Source: Globodera rostochiensis (taxonomy: Eukaryota > Nematoda > Chromadorea > Rhabditida > Heteroderidae). From it: a stretch of 64,000 nucleotides of DNA. Under the pieces are notes generated by a model. That model did no database searches. It was not told the origin of the DNA and saw only the letters and a list, made by a program, of their open reading frames with translations. This document shows, in pieces, positions 46,911 through 57,475 of the stretch (the first letter of the stretch is position 1; each line of letters begins with the position of its first letter). Where the stretch lies: contig JAEVLN010000007.1 in the NCBI GenBank assembly GCA_018350325.1, positions 3,577,804 through 3,641,803 of the forward strand, in the 5' to 3' direction. A program made the translations under genes and the position numbers.

Positions 46911-49559
46911 TCAATTATTGACTCGTTGAGGTGCGTCCGCAATTACGTCGGCTTCCAAAATCACCGTGTCATTCTTCGCGTCGTACCATCCGTTGTTCGG
47001 CTCCATCAAATGCTAAATTTTTTTTTTGTTGTTAAAGTCGATCATTTCGAATAACTGGAGACCTCAAATGTTGTGAAGTTAGGGTACCCATAACCCGACC
47101 CATTTGAGCAAAAACTACGGCTAAACGTTTGAGTGATATCCTTGATTCCCTCCTTTTGTGAAACAATGCGCAGTGTTGCCGAACAGGCACAGTTCCAATT
47201 GGACTCTTAATGTTAAATAACACTTTTTTTAATCAAAAAATGGCTAATAATCCCTCAACCTAAAAAATCCCCCAACCTCTAATAATCCTCCATCCTCTAA
47301 TAATCCCCCATCCTCTAATAATCCCCCATCCTCTGAGTAGGTTGAAAAATATTCCCCCATGGGGGATTACAAGAGTATATACGATATGTATTACTGTATC
47401 TCATACTCACCGCTGTTTTCCGGGTTGCATTGGAGGAAAAAGCCAAAACATTTTCCTCTACGTGATGGCTGCGCCGATATCTTCCAAGGAAGGCCCCGGA
47501 TGTACACGGACTCGCCGAGTCGTCGGCTGTTTTCATTCTCTCGCGAAAATTCAGAAACTTTCTCAATTTTCAGCCTAATTTTTCCGCTCGATTTATAACG
47601 GTCTGAAATGAACATTTGGTAAAATAAACAATTAATAAATAAATGTACACACTCCCAGGCCCGTAACTAGGGGGGGGGGGGCAAGGGGCCAGGCCTCCCG
47701 CCCCCCAGAAAAAAAAACTCAAAAATGCACCCCTAAGAATTGACTTTTTTTTGGCTTGCCCCCCCCCCCCCCCCGAAAATTGTTACTGGTTACGGCCCTG
47801 CACACTCTTACCATCATCGCGTGATTTGGTCAGAGCCCGTTGCACTGTGGGAAATTGCAACGGGTATAGGCTTGGCAGCGCACGGTGAACAGGGTGAGAA
47901 TTGTACAGATACACGCCGACCAGCTCGTCACTCGTCAACACACCGGATCGAACTATCAAAAGGAATTCAACTGCGTTTGTTGAGCCCTAACTATTAGGCC
48001 AGAGATTATACCAATTATTTCAGAAAAATCGCCCTGCGAGATGAGGGGAAAACGAATTTTGAAGAGTGCCGGGCCGAGCAGTTCACGTAAATTCTCTGCC
48101 GAACGCTCTCCCCCATTTTGACGGCATTTTTCCTCCGCCCAAAGAATTGCCTAATTAAAACAAATTACCAAATTTATTTAGTTTTATTTTTGAATATCGA
48201 GTTTACGGCATTCCAAATGGCAATTTCTTCGCTGATCATCAGCTGATCACGGTCCAAAATCTCACACAACAATTTTTGGTCAAGATGCAAAAACGCTTTT
48301 GAGAGCAGCAAAGTGGCCGCATTCGCATCGATGTAAGCCAAACAGCGGTGAGCTAAGTCCTGGAGTAAAAATTGATGCAAAAAAATGTTTCCACACCAAC
48401 AATTTTCGAAGTCAACACATTTTGCTACCTTTTCCCCGAGCAAGCGAGCCTGTTCAAAAGCGATGAAAACATTGCACAACTTTGGCACAGGAAAGTTCAC
48501 ACTGGCATCGACCAGTCCAACCACGTCATATTTTTTGGCTAAATAAAAATTAGAGCTTGCAATTTTGAAAAAGCCGGGGGAAAATTTAGAAAAGAAAACC
48601 ATAGGAAGGACGCTTTTGTTTTGCAAAATTCGTAATTTTTGGACCAATTTTCTTAAGAAAATCTCTTTAAAGGCAACATCCTAAATACTTGCCTGCCGGG
48701 TACCCGGATTTTTTCAGCTCTCTCGGACCCGGGTCAAAAATCCGGGTTTTTCCAAAAATACCGGGATCAAGACTACCTGGCCCAGATAAATCTGGGACTG
48801 GCCAAAGCTCTATTAAAAATGTCTAAATTTTTGTCAGCAACCACGCTTATCGGACATTAAAAAAAAAAAAAGCCAAAGGGTGAGCATATGGAGAATTGTC
48901 CTTACAATCAAGAATCTTGCCTTACCCGCACAAAGCACAGCGATTGCATTGTCTCCGTTCAGTCCGCTCAAATCGTCCGCATAAATGAAGCCTAACATTG
49001 TCTTGAACGCGCTCACCTCCATGTCGGGCACCTCCACGGGTTTATTCTCTTCCGAAGAGGCTAAAAGAATTTATTTAAAAAAATGTTTTTAAACAAAAAA
49101 CAATTGCGCAGCACCGGTCCCAACGGCAAACTTTGCGCTTTCAGCGTCAAAACGGAACATTGCCTCAAACACGTCGGAGGCCGTCCCCAGAATCGCTTTG
49201 TGTGCTGGCAAAAGCTTAAATGCAATGTTTGAGAAGCAATACTTAAAAGATAAAAAGGCTCTAATTATTTCCAAAACAATTGACCCAATGGCGTGTTCGA
49301 AATGACGTTTAGAAAAATATCACTCTTGTAATCCACCGCCCTCTAATAATCCCCACCCTCTAATAATGTCGCACTCTCTGAGTAAGTTGAAAAATAATCC
49401 CCCATGCGGGATTACAGGAGTGTATATACGGTATGAACACAATCCACTCAAACTCGCCTCCTTTTCGTTTCCTTCCCCCACCAAAAAGTGAACGTCCGCC
49501 CCATTGCCCGTGCTCAGCAAACGCTTCATACGATCCACCGAAGAGGCTGATTTCGACAT
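46911..49559 (-). CDS. BTB-BACK-MATH domain protein (10 exons, 438 aa)
   Basis: Minus-strand exons 49458-49559, 49115-49214, 48926-49060, 48429-48538, 48207-48359, 48012-48150, 47812-47952, 47411-47602, 47063-47205 and 46911-47012; every phase agrees and the sum is 438 codons plus TGA. BTB domain at residues about 8-125 ([54 protein letters not shown]). BACK-like region about 145-250 ([35 protein letters not shown]). MATH domain about 298-433 ([61 protein letters not shown]). Such proteins act as CUL3 ubiquitin-ligase adaptors, MATH binding the substrate. This BTB-first order is one I associate with expanded cyst-nematode families. Intron 1 uses a GC donor (GAG|GCGAGT). The 69-bp intron 48360-48428 is stop-free in frame. 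The gene looks intact. Confidence 0.9.
47255..47395. repeat. Dispersed repeat, copy in BTB-MATH intron 8
   Basis: CCATCCTCTAATAATCCCCC words three times, then CTGAGTAGGTTGAAAAATAT, CCCCCATGGGGGATTACAAG and AGTATATACGATATG. It is about 85% similar to 49330-49437. Confidence 0.8.
47656..47800. mobile_element. hAT-like MITE in BTB-MATH intron 7
   Basis: Ends CAGGCCCGTAACTAG and CTGGTTACGGCCCTG, flanked by CACACTCC (47648-47655) and CACACTCT (47801-47808). The 145-bp interior includes poly-G and poly-C runs in inverted order. The right target duplication lies 3 bp from the exon 7 donor (exon ends at 47812 on the minus strand), so the insertion just spared the splice site. Confidence 0.88.
49330..49437. 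repeat. Dispersed repeat, copy in BTB-MATH intron 1
   Basis: CCTCTAATAATCCCCACCCT, CTGAGTAAGTTGAAAAATAA, TCCCCCATGCGGGATTACAG and TGTATATACGGTATG match the intron 8 copy in the same orientation. Confidence 0.8.
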
Positions 49560-50741
49560 GTCCCAATTTTAAAGGCGATAAGTAAATTCGTTTGGACAAA
49601 AAGCTAAAAATTTTCAGAAATAGGCAACAACATTTTTCATGTTTTGATGGAACAAAAAAGGATGGGTACCAGGGGGGTGTAACCAAATTCCAAAAAAAAA
49701 TGTACCGGCATGCCGGACCCAAAAATGTCCGGATATCGGCACAAAAATGCAAAAAAACAAGATCTGACCTAAATCGTCAGATGACAACAAAAAATTATAA
49801 TTTTCTAAAAAGTTGTCCAATTCGGATACGGAGTTAGGAAATCAGTGATTTCAAATCACTGACGCATTGTCCGGGAGGCTTATATTACATACTTGTAAAT
49901 TCACATGTATTATATAAAAATTCAGATGCCAAACAAATTGATCGCTGCCATTCATCAAAAACAAAAACAATGCGATGAAATGAAATGAATTTTGATTTTT
50001 TTTTTTTTTTAATAATGGAAAAGGTGACGGACGGCATGTATGTACACAAAGAAGGAACAAACAAACACGAATGAAAACAGAGGTGCCCCCCCCCCCCCGC
50101 CAAATGATCAATCATCGCCAGTGGAAATGGTGACTTTCTTTGTTTGGCAGGAACGCAAGCAGCGTGGTGGGCAATGGCCAAAGTGCTTGCTTGGCCACCA
50201 CGCGATTCTTTGGCAAACAATGGCATTTATTCCATTGTAAAAAAAGTGAAATGGTAAATTTGTAAGACAATTTGATTTTGGAACGTCGACAAATTGTGAA
50301 TAAGAATATGTGTAGGGGTACAAACAATTCCTATTTGAAAATGAAAAGGCTGGCTTTATTCACACGGTTCAATTCGTACACATTGCGATTCGATTTTGGG
50401 CTCTTGTTGTTACAATAAAGATTGGTGTTTTCGCCCCGTGCTGAGTCGTTTCGCAAAATCCGCCATTTATTTTAATTTAAACAATTTTTTTCAATATTTA
50501 ATTACATCGAAAATTAATGTTTACACGAATGTTTAAGCCTAAGCTTAACGAACCCCAAGCCAGTGCAAATTAGAGCACTAACAAATTTTTTAAGTCATTT
50601 TACAAAACCACTTTGTAACAAATTAGAGTTAGTTAAAATATTAAAACAATTTTGGGTCAAAAAGTTGGTTCAATATTCATAGAATTGAAATTATTCAAAA
50701 CATCTAATAGTGTATTTTTTACAACAAGACAACAAAGGTAA
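49560..50741. other. Intergenic stretch upstream of BTB-MATH and HTH genes
   Basis: No supported gene. Frames in both directions are open in places (for example around 50108-50327), but composition and lack of splice signals argue against coding. A GCCTAAGCTTAACGAACCCC word at about 50536 matches the small repeat in 34756-34820. Confidence 0.4.
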
Positions 50742-51608
50742 GTTAAAATTAAACATGAATTTGGATGGTGGGACGAGCAGCGTGGTGAGTTCCCGGAACA
50801 ATTTGAGGATTATGTCAAAGAAGAAGTTCAAGACGGACAAGCTCCAAATGCTTCTGATCACAAAAAGATTGCAGATATAAATGATGAAAATTGGTCGGAA
50901 GACGGAAACAATTCAGTGCCATCAGCGGATGATAGTGATCAGGAAAATTCTAAAGAAGCTAAACGTTTGTCTGATCAACATAACTCAACTGATCAAGACG
51001 AGAATCTTGTTGAGAAACAGCAAAATAAGTCCAATGAATGTGAACACATTAAGTTTGATCAGCAAAAACGTGAAATTATACAAAAATTCCGTCAAATGAA
51101 AGATAATTATCGGGGAAAAAACAGACGCAAATACTCAGCCAAAGAATGGTATCAAATTGAGTCAAAAATATCAAAATGTTTGGGTGTAAATCGCCATACA
51201 TTGTATAAATGGATCAAAGAATTGAGTCTAAGCAAAGAAAGAAAGTCAAAGTTTTCTGAATTTAAACAACGCGAAATTTTGAAACAATTTGATGAAATAA
51301 AAAGCAAATGTAAGGAGGCAAAATTCAAAAACATTTCAATGTATGAACTTGATGAGAAAATTGCAAACAAATTGGGCGTTTGTAGGACAACAATTACATT
51401 ATGGAAGCGCAAATTTGGCCTTTCAGGCACCCCCAAAAAAGACAAATTTTCTGTTTTAATGAAAATAAAAAAAGTGAAAAAATATGCCAAAATAAAAAGA
51501 AAGAATCCGAAAATGCGCGATTGTGACATTGCTGATTTGTTGAAAATCTCAAAAAACAGTTTAAACAGATGGAAAGCCCAATTTAGAGAAGAAAATATGC
51601 ATCCTTGA
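50742..51608 (+). pseudogene. Multi-HTH protein, member A (no start codon seen, possibly N-truncated)
   Basis: A 288-codon uninterrupted frame following an in-frame TAA, ending NMHP and TGA. It begins EFGWWDEQRGEFPEQFEDYV, matching the DEIFGEGWWD motif of the intact members, but has no ATG before the conserved region and no signal-peptide exon was found. Three helix-turn-helix-like modules follow: SAKEWYQIESKISKCLGVNR/HTLYKWIKELSLS, YELDEKIANKLGVCRTTITL/WKRKFGLS, and DCDIADLLKISKNSLNRWKA. It is intronless where the other members have introns. It lacks the sequon-bearing 20-aa repeats. Either a 5'-truncated gene or one whose first exon I could not place. Confidence 0.65.
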
Positions 51609-52359
51609 CTGCACACATTGTAGAAGATGCCAGGCACTACGGCACGAATTTATTATTGTTTGGGACAAATTTTTTTCAATGTTGATTTTATGAATGCATT
51701 TTTCTTTCTTCATATTCATTATAAAATGCTAAATGAGTTTTAAATTTCTTAACTTTTTTGTAATTAAACTAAACAAATAATCTGCCGAAAAATTTCCCTA
51801 TATAAGAATCTACCCCCTGAACTCAATAAAAAAACAAGAACCTTTAAAAAAGACCCCCTTTATTTTGGTATTGAATTACGGTTAGGTTAGGTCCATGCAT
51901 TTTTGTGAAAACTCGAAAAAATAGTCAAAAAATGAGATACTCATCGAAATCAATAAAATAACTAAAAAAAAATGTTCGTAAAATTTCAATTTTAATTACA
52001 TAAATAAGAAATAATTTAAGATTCACATAACTAAGGTAGATTACAAATCTAAAATTTATGAATTAATGGCTTTTTGGGCAATGTTTAAAAAATTTTCCTT
52101 TTTTTATATGCCACTGCTTAATTTAATTCGTTATTGTTTAAATTATTTTTTAGCTTGTTGTGCCAGAAACTATTAAAATATATGTCGAAGTAAAAAACAA
52201 TTTGCAGGTTTATATTTATATTTAAAAAAAAAAATTGTTAATTAAAAAAAACACCCTTTAATAACATTGAAGAAGCTTTATACAAAATAAACAAGCCAAA
52301 ATGGGAAACTCAGAATAAAAAAATGAATCGGAATGTAACAAATTCAAATGATCCTTCAA
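51609..52359. other. AT-rich intergenic stretch
   Basis: No supported gene or recognised repeat. Very AT-rich with poly-A and poly-T runs. Confidence 0.5.
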
Positions 52360-53942
52360 TCAATTATGCTTAACAAATTTAGCAAAATTTTTTCTCAACA
52401 TTTTGGTTTGGCTAATAAGTTGTTCAACTTTCTTGGTTGCTGAGCTTGTTTTCAAAATTTCGTCGATAGTAAGAATTTTACATTCTTTACAGTAACCAGA
52501 ATCCAATTCCATCTCAACTTTGATACTTTCCAATGCACGACGATACTTTTTCAATTTTTTGACAAGCTTTCGAATTTTATCGCTTTTCACTTTTTTGCCT
52601 TAATATAAAATAATCAAAATATTAAAAAATAAAAAAGGCATTACTTTCCAATTCGTTGACACCCCTTTTGAATGCCTTAACCAGTTTCAACACTTTGCCA
52701 CAATTTTCCATATTTGAAAAATTTCCTGTAATTTTTTCTAATTGTTTAATGTCCGAACTTTCGTTTAGGTTGAATCTTTTATATGCCTTCAATAAAGTAA
52801 TTTTGACTGATAACAAATTATTCAAAGCTGGGCTCAGCTTCAAAAATGATGGCTTCAGCGCCAAACGCTTCAATAGATCTGAAATTTCTTTAAACTTTAT
52901 GCGCTAAATTAGGGTAAGACGCGATCTCGGGACCAGTACTGAAATGTCTTTTCTGGGACTGAAATTTAGTCCCGGTTTCCGTATAAATGGTCCCGGTTTT
53001 TCTAAAACGTTTTTTTGTCCAGTAGTCCCGGGTTTTTGACCGGGACGACTAATTTAGTCTCGGTCCCGGGTTTTCCCAAAAGTCTCGATCTCGTCCTATC
53101 CTACATTAAATCCATTTAAGAATTTTAATTTTATTGTTTAATTATTTAATCAACAAAAAAAAACTTGAAACTCACTGTCTTTATCAATACTTTTCTCATG
53201 ATTCTCTTTCTTATATTTATCTGAAAAAAACATTTATTATCATCACGATTTAAAATTCCAATTTTTTAAAAATGTTTTTCTTAATAAAAGTCGAATAAAA
53301 TAACCATTTGTTGGGGCATTACTAATCGTAATCGCCGCATTTTGATATTCCAAATACTTTCTCAAGGTTCTGTTTGCAAATCGGGCATTTTGACACATCG
53401 CATTTTGACTATTATCCGGGCAAAGCCATTTTATTTTTGGCATTTCTTGCCGTATAAATAATCTGTCCCATTGCGCCGGTGGGCTTTCTGTTGACGGCAC
53501 TAAATTAAATGTAACAACTCGCTGTTTTTTTGGGTTGCTGATAGGAGGCACTAAAAAAAGATGATATTTTTAAATTATTAATTTTTTTAACATTTTTGAT
53601 CATTTTAGTTGCTCAATCTGTTAGAAAATCCATTAAAATTTGAAATATTTTACAATAAATTTTGCTGCTTTATCATTAAATTAAAATAGTTTATTTAGCC
53701 ATAACCAATACCATTCAAAGGTTCATCTTCTACTGAAGATGAATTATCGGCTAACTGTTCACTCGAATCTGTAAATAAAAAAGTATTGATTGATAATTCA
53801 ATAAATTTTTACCGCTTTCATTAGCTGTTGCATAATCACTGTCAGAATCCTAAATATTTTAAGGTAATTTTATTTAATAAATAAACAAAATTTCCTGTGA
53901 ATTTTCTTCAATGGCCATCATTTTTTGAGATGTTTCACCCAT
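52360..53942 (-). CDS. Unrecognised helical, lysine-rich multi-exon protein (partial N-terminus)
   Basis: Six minus-strand exons join with consistent phases: 53813-53849 (DSDSDYATANES), 53712-53768 (DSSEQLADNSSSVEDEPLN), 53305-53550 (VPPISNPKKQRVVTFNLVPS, MPKIKWLCPDNSQNAMCQNA), 53176-53220, 52645-52878 (LALKPSFLKLSPALNNLLSV onward) and 52360-52598 (VKSDKIRKLVKKLKKYRRAL to FAKFVKHN and TGA), together 285 residues. A candidate first exon with ATG at 53942 (MGETSQKMMAIEENSQ) lacks a GT donor, so the start is unresolved. An acidic Ser-rich N-part, a central cysteine region and a helical lysine-rich C-part suggest a nuclear or chromatin-type protein. The helical part vaguely recalls TFIIS-N/LEDGF-type bundles, which is speculation. 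A MITE sits in one intron. Confidence 0.6.
52910..53103. mobile_element. Foldback MITE in intron (TAGGGTAAGACGCGATCTCG ends)
   Basis: Left TAGGGTAAGACGCGATCTCG, right CGATCTCGTCCTATCCTA; interior rich in GTCCCGG/CCGGGAC words. Flanking 8-mers CGCTAAAT and CATTAAAT match at six of eight positions. It lies between exons 52645-52878 and 53176-53220. Confidence 0.78.
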
Positions 53943-55295
53943 CGCTGTTGAAATAACACATTGAGGTTAAGTTTTTTTTTAATATTTATAAATATTATTA
54001 AGAATATAAAATAGATTTTAAATTGCTTAACATTTTTAGCAAAACATTAATTAATTAACTTTAAATTTTATGTTCTATTTTATTTCTGTAACTCATAAAG
54101 TTCATAAAACATCACTTTGGGGCCGCATCGGCGTCACTTTGCCAAATTCAAAAGAACACAATAAAATTAAAACAAAAAGTTTCATTTGTCTGAATTAACA
54201 ATTTATATCTAAATTTATATTAACATTACCCTAACTATACGAATTTCTAGCGTGTATATATCCTAATATTAAATGTAATACGAATGCTGGAAAAAATTCA
54301 CAAGCTTGGCAATAAAATACTCTGGTAATATGACATAGAGAAATAGAGAAATCTATATTTATTAATGGTATAGTTAATATAACATAGAGAAATCTTTATT
54401 TATTAATGTTATAGTTAATATTACATAGAGAAATCTTTTTTTATCAATGTTATAGTTAATATAACGAGTTTATTTATTAATGTTATAGAAGAAGTATTAT
54501 AATGATATATTAATAATATTTGGATACTTGAAAAATAGAATTTTAATAAGATTAATTATTGAAAAAAAACTTTAATTGGACAATTTGGTTCTAAATCATT
54601 CGATGTTTCTCATAAAAGTATTTCGAAAAATGTAGAAAAAAGCTTATTTGTTAGATAAATTGACCAAACAAAAAAAGAATTAAAATCTTATTCTTACTGA
54701 AAAAACATAAAAAAATATTTTGCTTAATTTAAATCTAAATTTTTAAAACATTTAAGTACCATACTTTATATAAATGTGAAATTACATCTGAATTCTAATT
54801 GATATTAAATAAATTGCTGAAAACTAAAATACATCTTCTTCATGTGATTTAGTGCATTAATTACTTTCTAATAATGCCAATGCTTCAAATCAATGAAAAT
54901 TTTTCAGGCAGTCATCATCGATTTTGAGCAAATGCCTTAGAATGTTAACCGCGCTTAAACTCCTAGCTTTATTTAACCGCCAATTTACCCTAATTATAGA
55001 AATTTTTATGATAAAACTTACAATAAAAGAATTAAAAATTGCTGTTAATGGATTGGAAAAAACGATTTTGGCAGTTGATTTGGAAAAAATTGTCATAAAT
55101 TTTAAATATTTCATTGTTTAAAATTCATTATAAAACTTGAATTTGTAGCCTAGATGGGTTAAAATTATATTAAATTTATATCTCTTAGGTGCTATAAGTG
55201 TTCTGCTTCGGCACCTTGGTCAAATTAGGCATAAAAGCTGCTCTAGGGTTGTTGTCCTGCTTCAATTAAATAGATTTTCTTTTCATGCCAAGGAG
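53943..55295. other. AT-rich intergenic stretch
   Basis: Contains an AT-rich tandem repeat at about 54340-54490 (three units with ACATAGAGAAATCT and AATGTTATAGTTAATAT). A stretch at 54895-55120 is open on both strands but has no start or splice support. Confidence 0.5.
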
Positions 55296-55864
55296 CAGGG
55301 TGGCCATAGTACCTGCCTTAGCAGGTTTTTCCTGCTTTTTGGGCTTTTTCCTGCTAAATTCCTGCTTTTTCACTTTGACCTGCTTTTGTCTGCTTTTTAA
55401 ATTTTCTAAAAATTCTCGCCAAAAATGTCCAAATTTCGTTAAGCAATTTTTCTTAACAAAGAAATGTTAAAATTTCAAAAAATTTTCCCGGTGGCGCCTG
55501 TCGGCATCGCCGACCCCCCCCCCCTGTAAAGCAGAATTTGTAACAAAAAATTTTGTATTTTTCAAAAATTCCAAAATCGGCAGAATTTTCAAAATTTGCG
55601 CAATTTCTTAACAAAAACTGTAAAAGAATAAATAATTTTTCCGACGGCGCCTGTTTGAAACGTCAGACCCACCAACAACAAAATCCAAGGCTAGAAAAGG
55701 CTCCGGTCTTTAGTAAAATAAAAAAATTAAACAGTTTTGGCATTAAAATTCGTATATTTACACGCCTAAAAAATATTCCTGCTAAATTCCTGCTTTTTGC
55801 ATAGGCCGATCCTGCTTTTTCAACTGCAAATCCTGCTTTTTGGGTTTTGCCAATGGCCACCCTG
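55296..55864. mobile_element. hAT-like MITE with exact 8-bp target duplication
   Basis: Ends CAGGGTGGCCAT and ATGGCCACCCTG, flanked by CCAAGGAG at 55288-55295 and 55865-55872. The 569-bp interior carries many TCCTGCTTTTT words at both ends (candidate sub-terminal transposase-binding repeats) and a GGTGGCGCCTGTCGGCATCG segment shared with about 46722. No transposase. Confidence 0.93.
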
Positions 55865-56374
55865 CCAAGGAGCGTTGATTGAATTGCCATAGTATTTTAA
55901 GACTGACTGTGTTCTATTTAACCTAACCGAATGCACTTCCAATATTCAACATGTTGATAATCAGAAGATTAGACCCGGTCTGATTAGGTTGAATCATTTC
56001 GATTCACTTTAGACAATTGGATCATTTGAGGAGGCAGATCTTTTTTTTCTGGTCTGATCAGGCTTAATCAACGTCACAATGGCGAACGGAGGGGGGGGGG
56101 GGAAATGCTGGGTGAACAAAACAAATTAGTTTTTAGTGAGGTGCCATCATTTTGATGATTATGCAATTTGCATTCAAATTCGGAATTTTTCATTCAAATA
56201 CGATAAAAAGGGAAGGCATTTTCGATTTTGAGTCATTAAAAGTTAAGGGGCCTTTTGAATTTACGAGATTTTTTTCTCTAAAGATTTATTACTTGTGTTG
56301 TTATTAAATCAATTTTAAGTTTACTTTAAACAATGCTTAGAAAGATAATAAATTGGTGAAGACCACAAAGATCA

Positions 56375-57010
56375 TATGAGTCACATCGGGCAAGAGTGAT
56401 TTTGGAAGAGCATCTTCAAGTGCTCGGGTGGTCCCGCAGCAAGCTTCAGCGCTAAATTAGATCGGGGGATCCATGAGATCAACCGGGCTGGGGAATCTTG
56501 ATTTGGCATCGTTCTCGCGCCCGTGTCAGTTGTTTCGGGTAGATGCTGATTGCAGTTAGCATTTCCATCATCATTGAATTGCGGGACGCCGGTTATGTGC
56601 TCGATGTAGATGTCCCGGCTCCAGCGGATGGCGTTGGATACCACATCAGCCGCGATAGTGCTGGCCAATTTTCAGTTGATTTTGTACAAAATTCGTTGCG
56701 CGATCCCAGCCGCCGAGTGGTCCGACGGTGAAGGCCTCCAAGAGGGCCTCGAAACCCTGTGAGCAGGTCGGCCCCGAATGGTTTCCTTAAACCCGAGAAC
56801 TATCTGATTGACGCGCGTGACCGTTGAAGGTTGGCTTAAAAACCTTGGCGAAACGGTCAAGAATGGCGTTGTGGCGGCGTGTGATGCCCATGCCGAGGTG
56901 AGGCCAGCAATGGCATAGGAGGTGGGGGAGTGTTTTCAGCTGAGTTTGTCGCCATGTCCGAACCGTCGGGTTACCTTGATATGGACACAGTCCAATCTGG
57001 CTCTGTGGAT
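56375..57010 (-). pseudogene. LINE reverse-transcriptase C-terminal fragment, degraded
   Basis: GC-rich island in AT-rich surroundings. On the minus strand, frames read LPHLLCHCWPHLGMGITRRH then NAILDRFAKVFKPTFNGHAR, resembling the Cys/His region downstream of the reverse transcriptase in R2/NeSL-type or related LINEs. A later frame reads AADVVSNAIRWSRDIYIEHI. Frame changes occur between segments and no reverse-transcriptase core is present. Confidence 0.5.
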
Positions 57011-57021
57011 GAAGCACCACC

Positions 57022-57300
57022 CGGTTCAAAAAATATATTTATGAGATGTAAGAAATATTGCCTTGGTCCCGGTTCAAAAAATATATTTATGAGATGTCAG
57101 GAATATTGCCCTGGTTCCGGTTAAAAAAATATATTTATGAGATGTCAGGAATATTGCCTTGGTCCCGGTTCAAAAAATATATTTATGAGATGTAAGAAAT
57201 ATTGCCTTGGTCCCGGTTCAAAAAATATATTTATGAGATGTCAGGAATATTGCCTTGGTCCCGGTTCAAAAAATATATTTATGAGATTTCAGGAAATCAT
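57022..57300. repeat. 48-bp minisatellite, about six units
   Basis: GGTTCAAAAAATATATTTAT followed by GAGATGTCAGGAATATTGCC and TTGGTCCC, at a 48-bp period from 57022. The conceptual peptide (GSKNIFMRCQEYCLGP) is an effect of the multiple-of-three period. An inverted single copy lies at about 59223-59258 on the other side of the HTH gene, and a degenerate copy at about 62590-62625 before the next HTH gene. Confidence 0.95.
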
Positions 57301-57475
57301 TAGGGGCAGCGTTTGTCGGGCTTTAAACTAAGGTGGACAATTTTATCAATTTAAACAAGCTAAAATTGTTCAAATGTTTATGAAAATAAAAAATAGCAGC
57401 GTTCTGCTGCGATACATCGCCGAAGAGACATAGAAATCATTAAGAAATCTTGTATTTTTCAAAATCATTGGCTAT

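Noticed and set aside
50108..50327. Minus-strand ORFs upstream of the HTH gene
   Set aside because: No splice signals or family resemblance; overlapping frames are equally open.
52645..52878. Firm assignment to TFIIS-N/LEDGF integrase-binding domain
   Set aside because: Only a loose helical pattern; no diagnostic residues could be confirmed without a profile search.
54890..55121. Overlapping ORFs on both strands
   Set aside because: Neither has splice or start support; AT-rich sequence opens both strands.
57022..57331. Cys-containing repeat protein GSKNIFMRCQEYCLGP
   Set aside because: Produced by the 48-bp minisatellite period; one unit (57118) and inverted copies do not preserve the frame or context.
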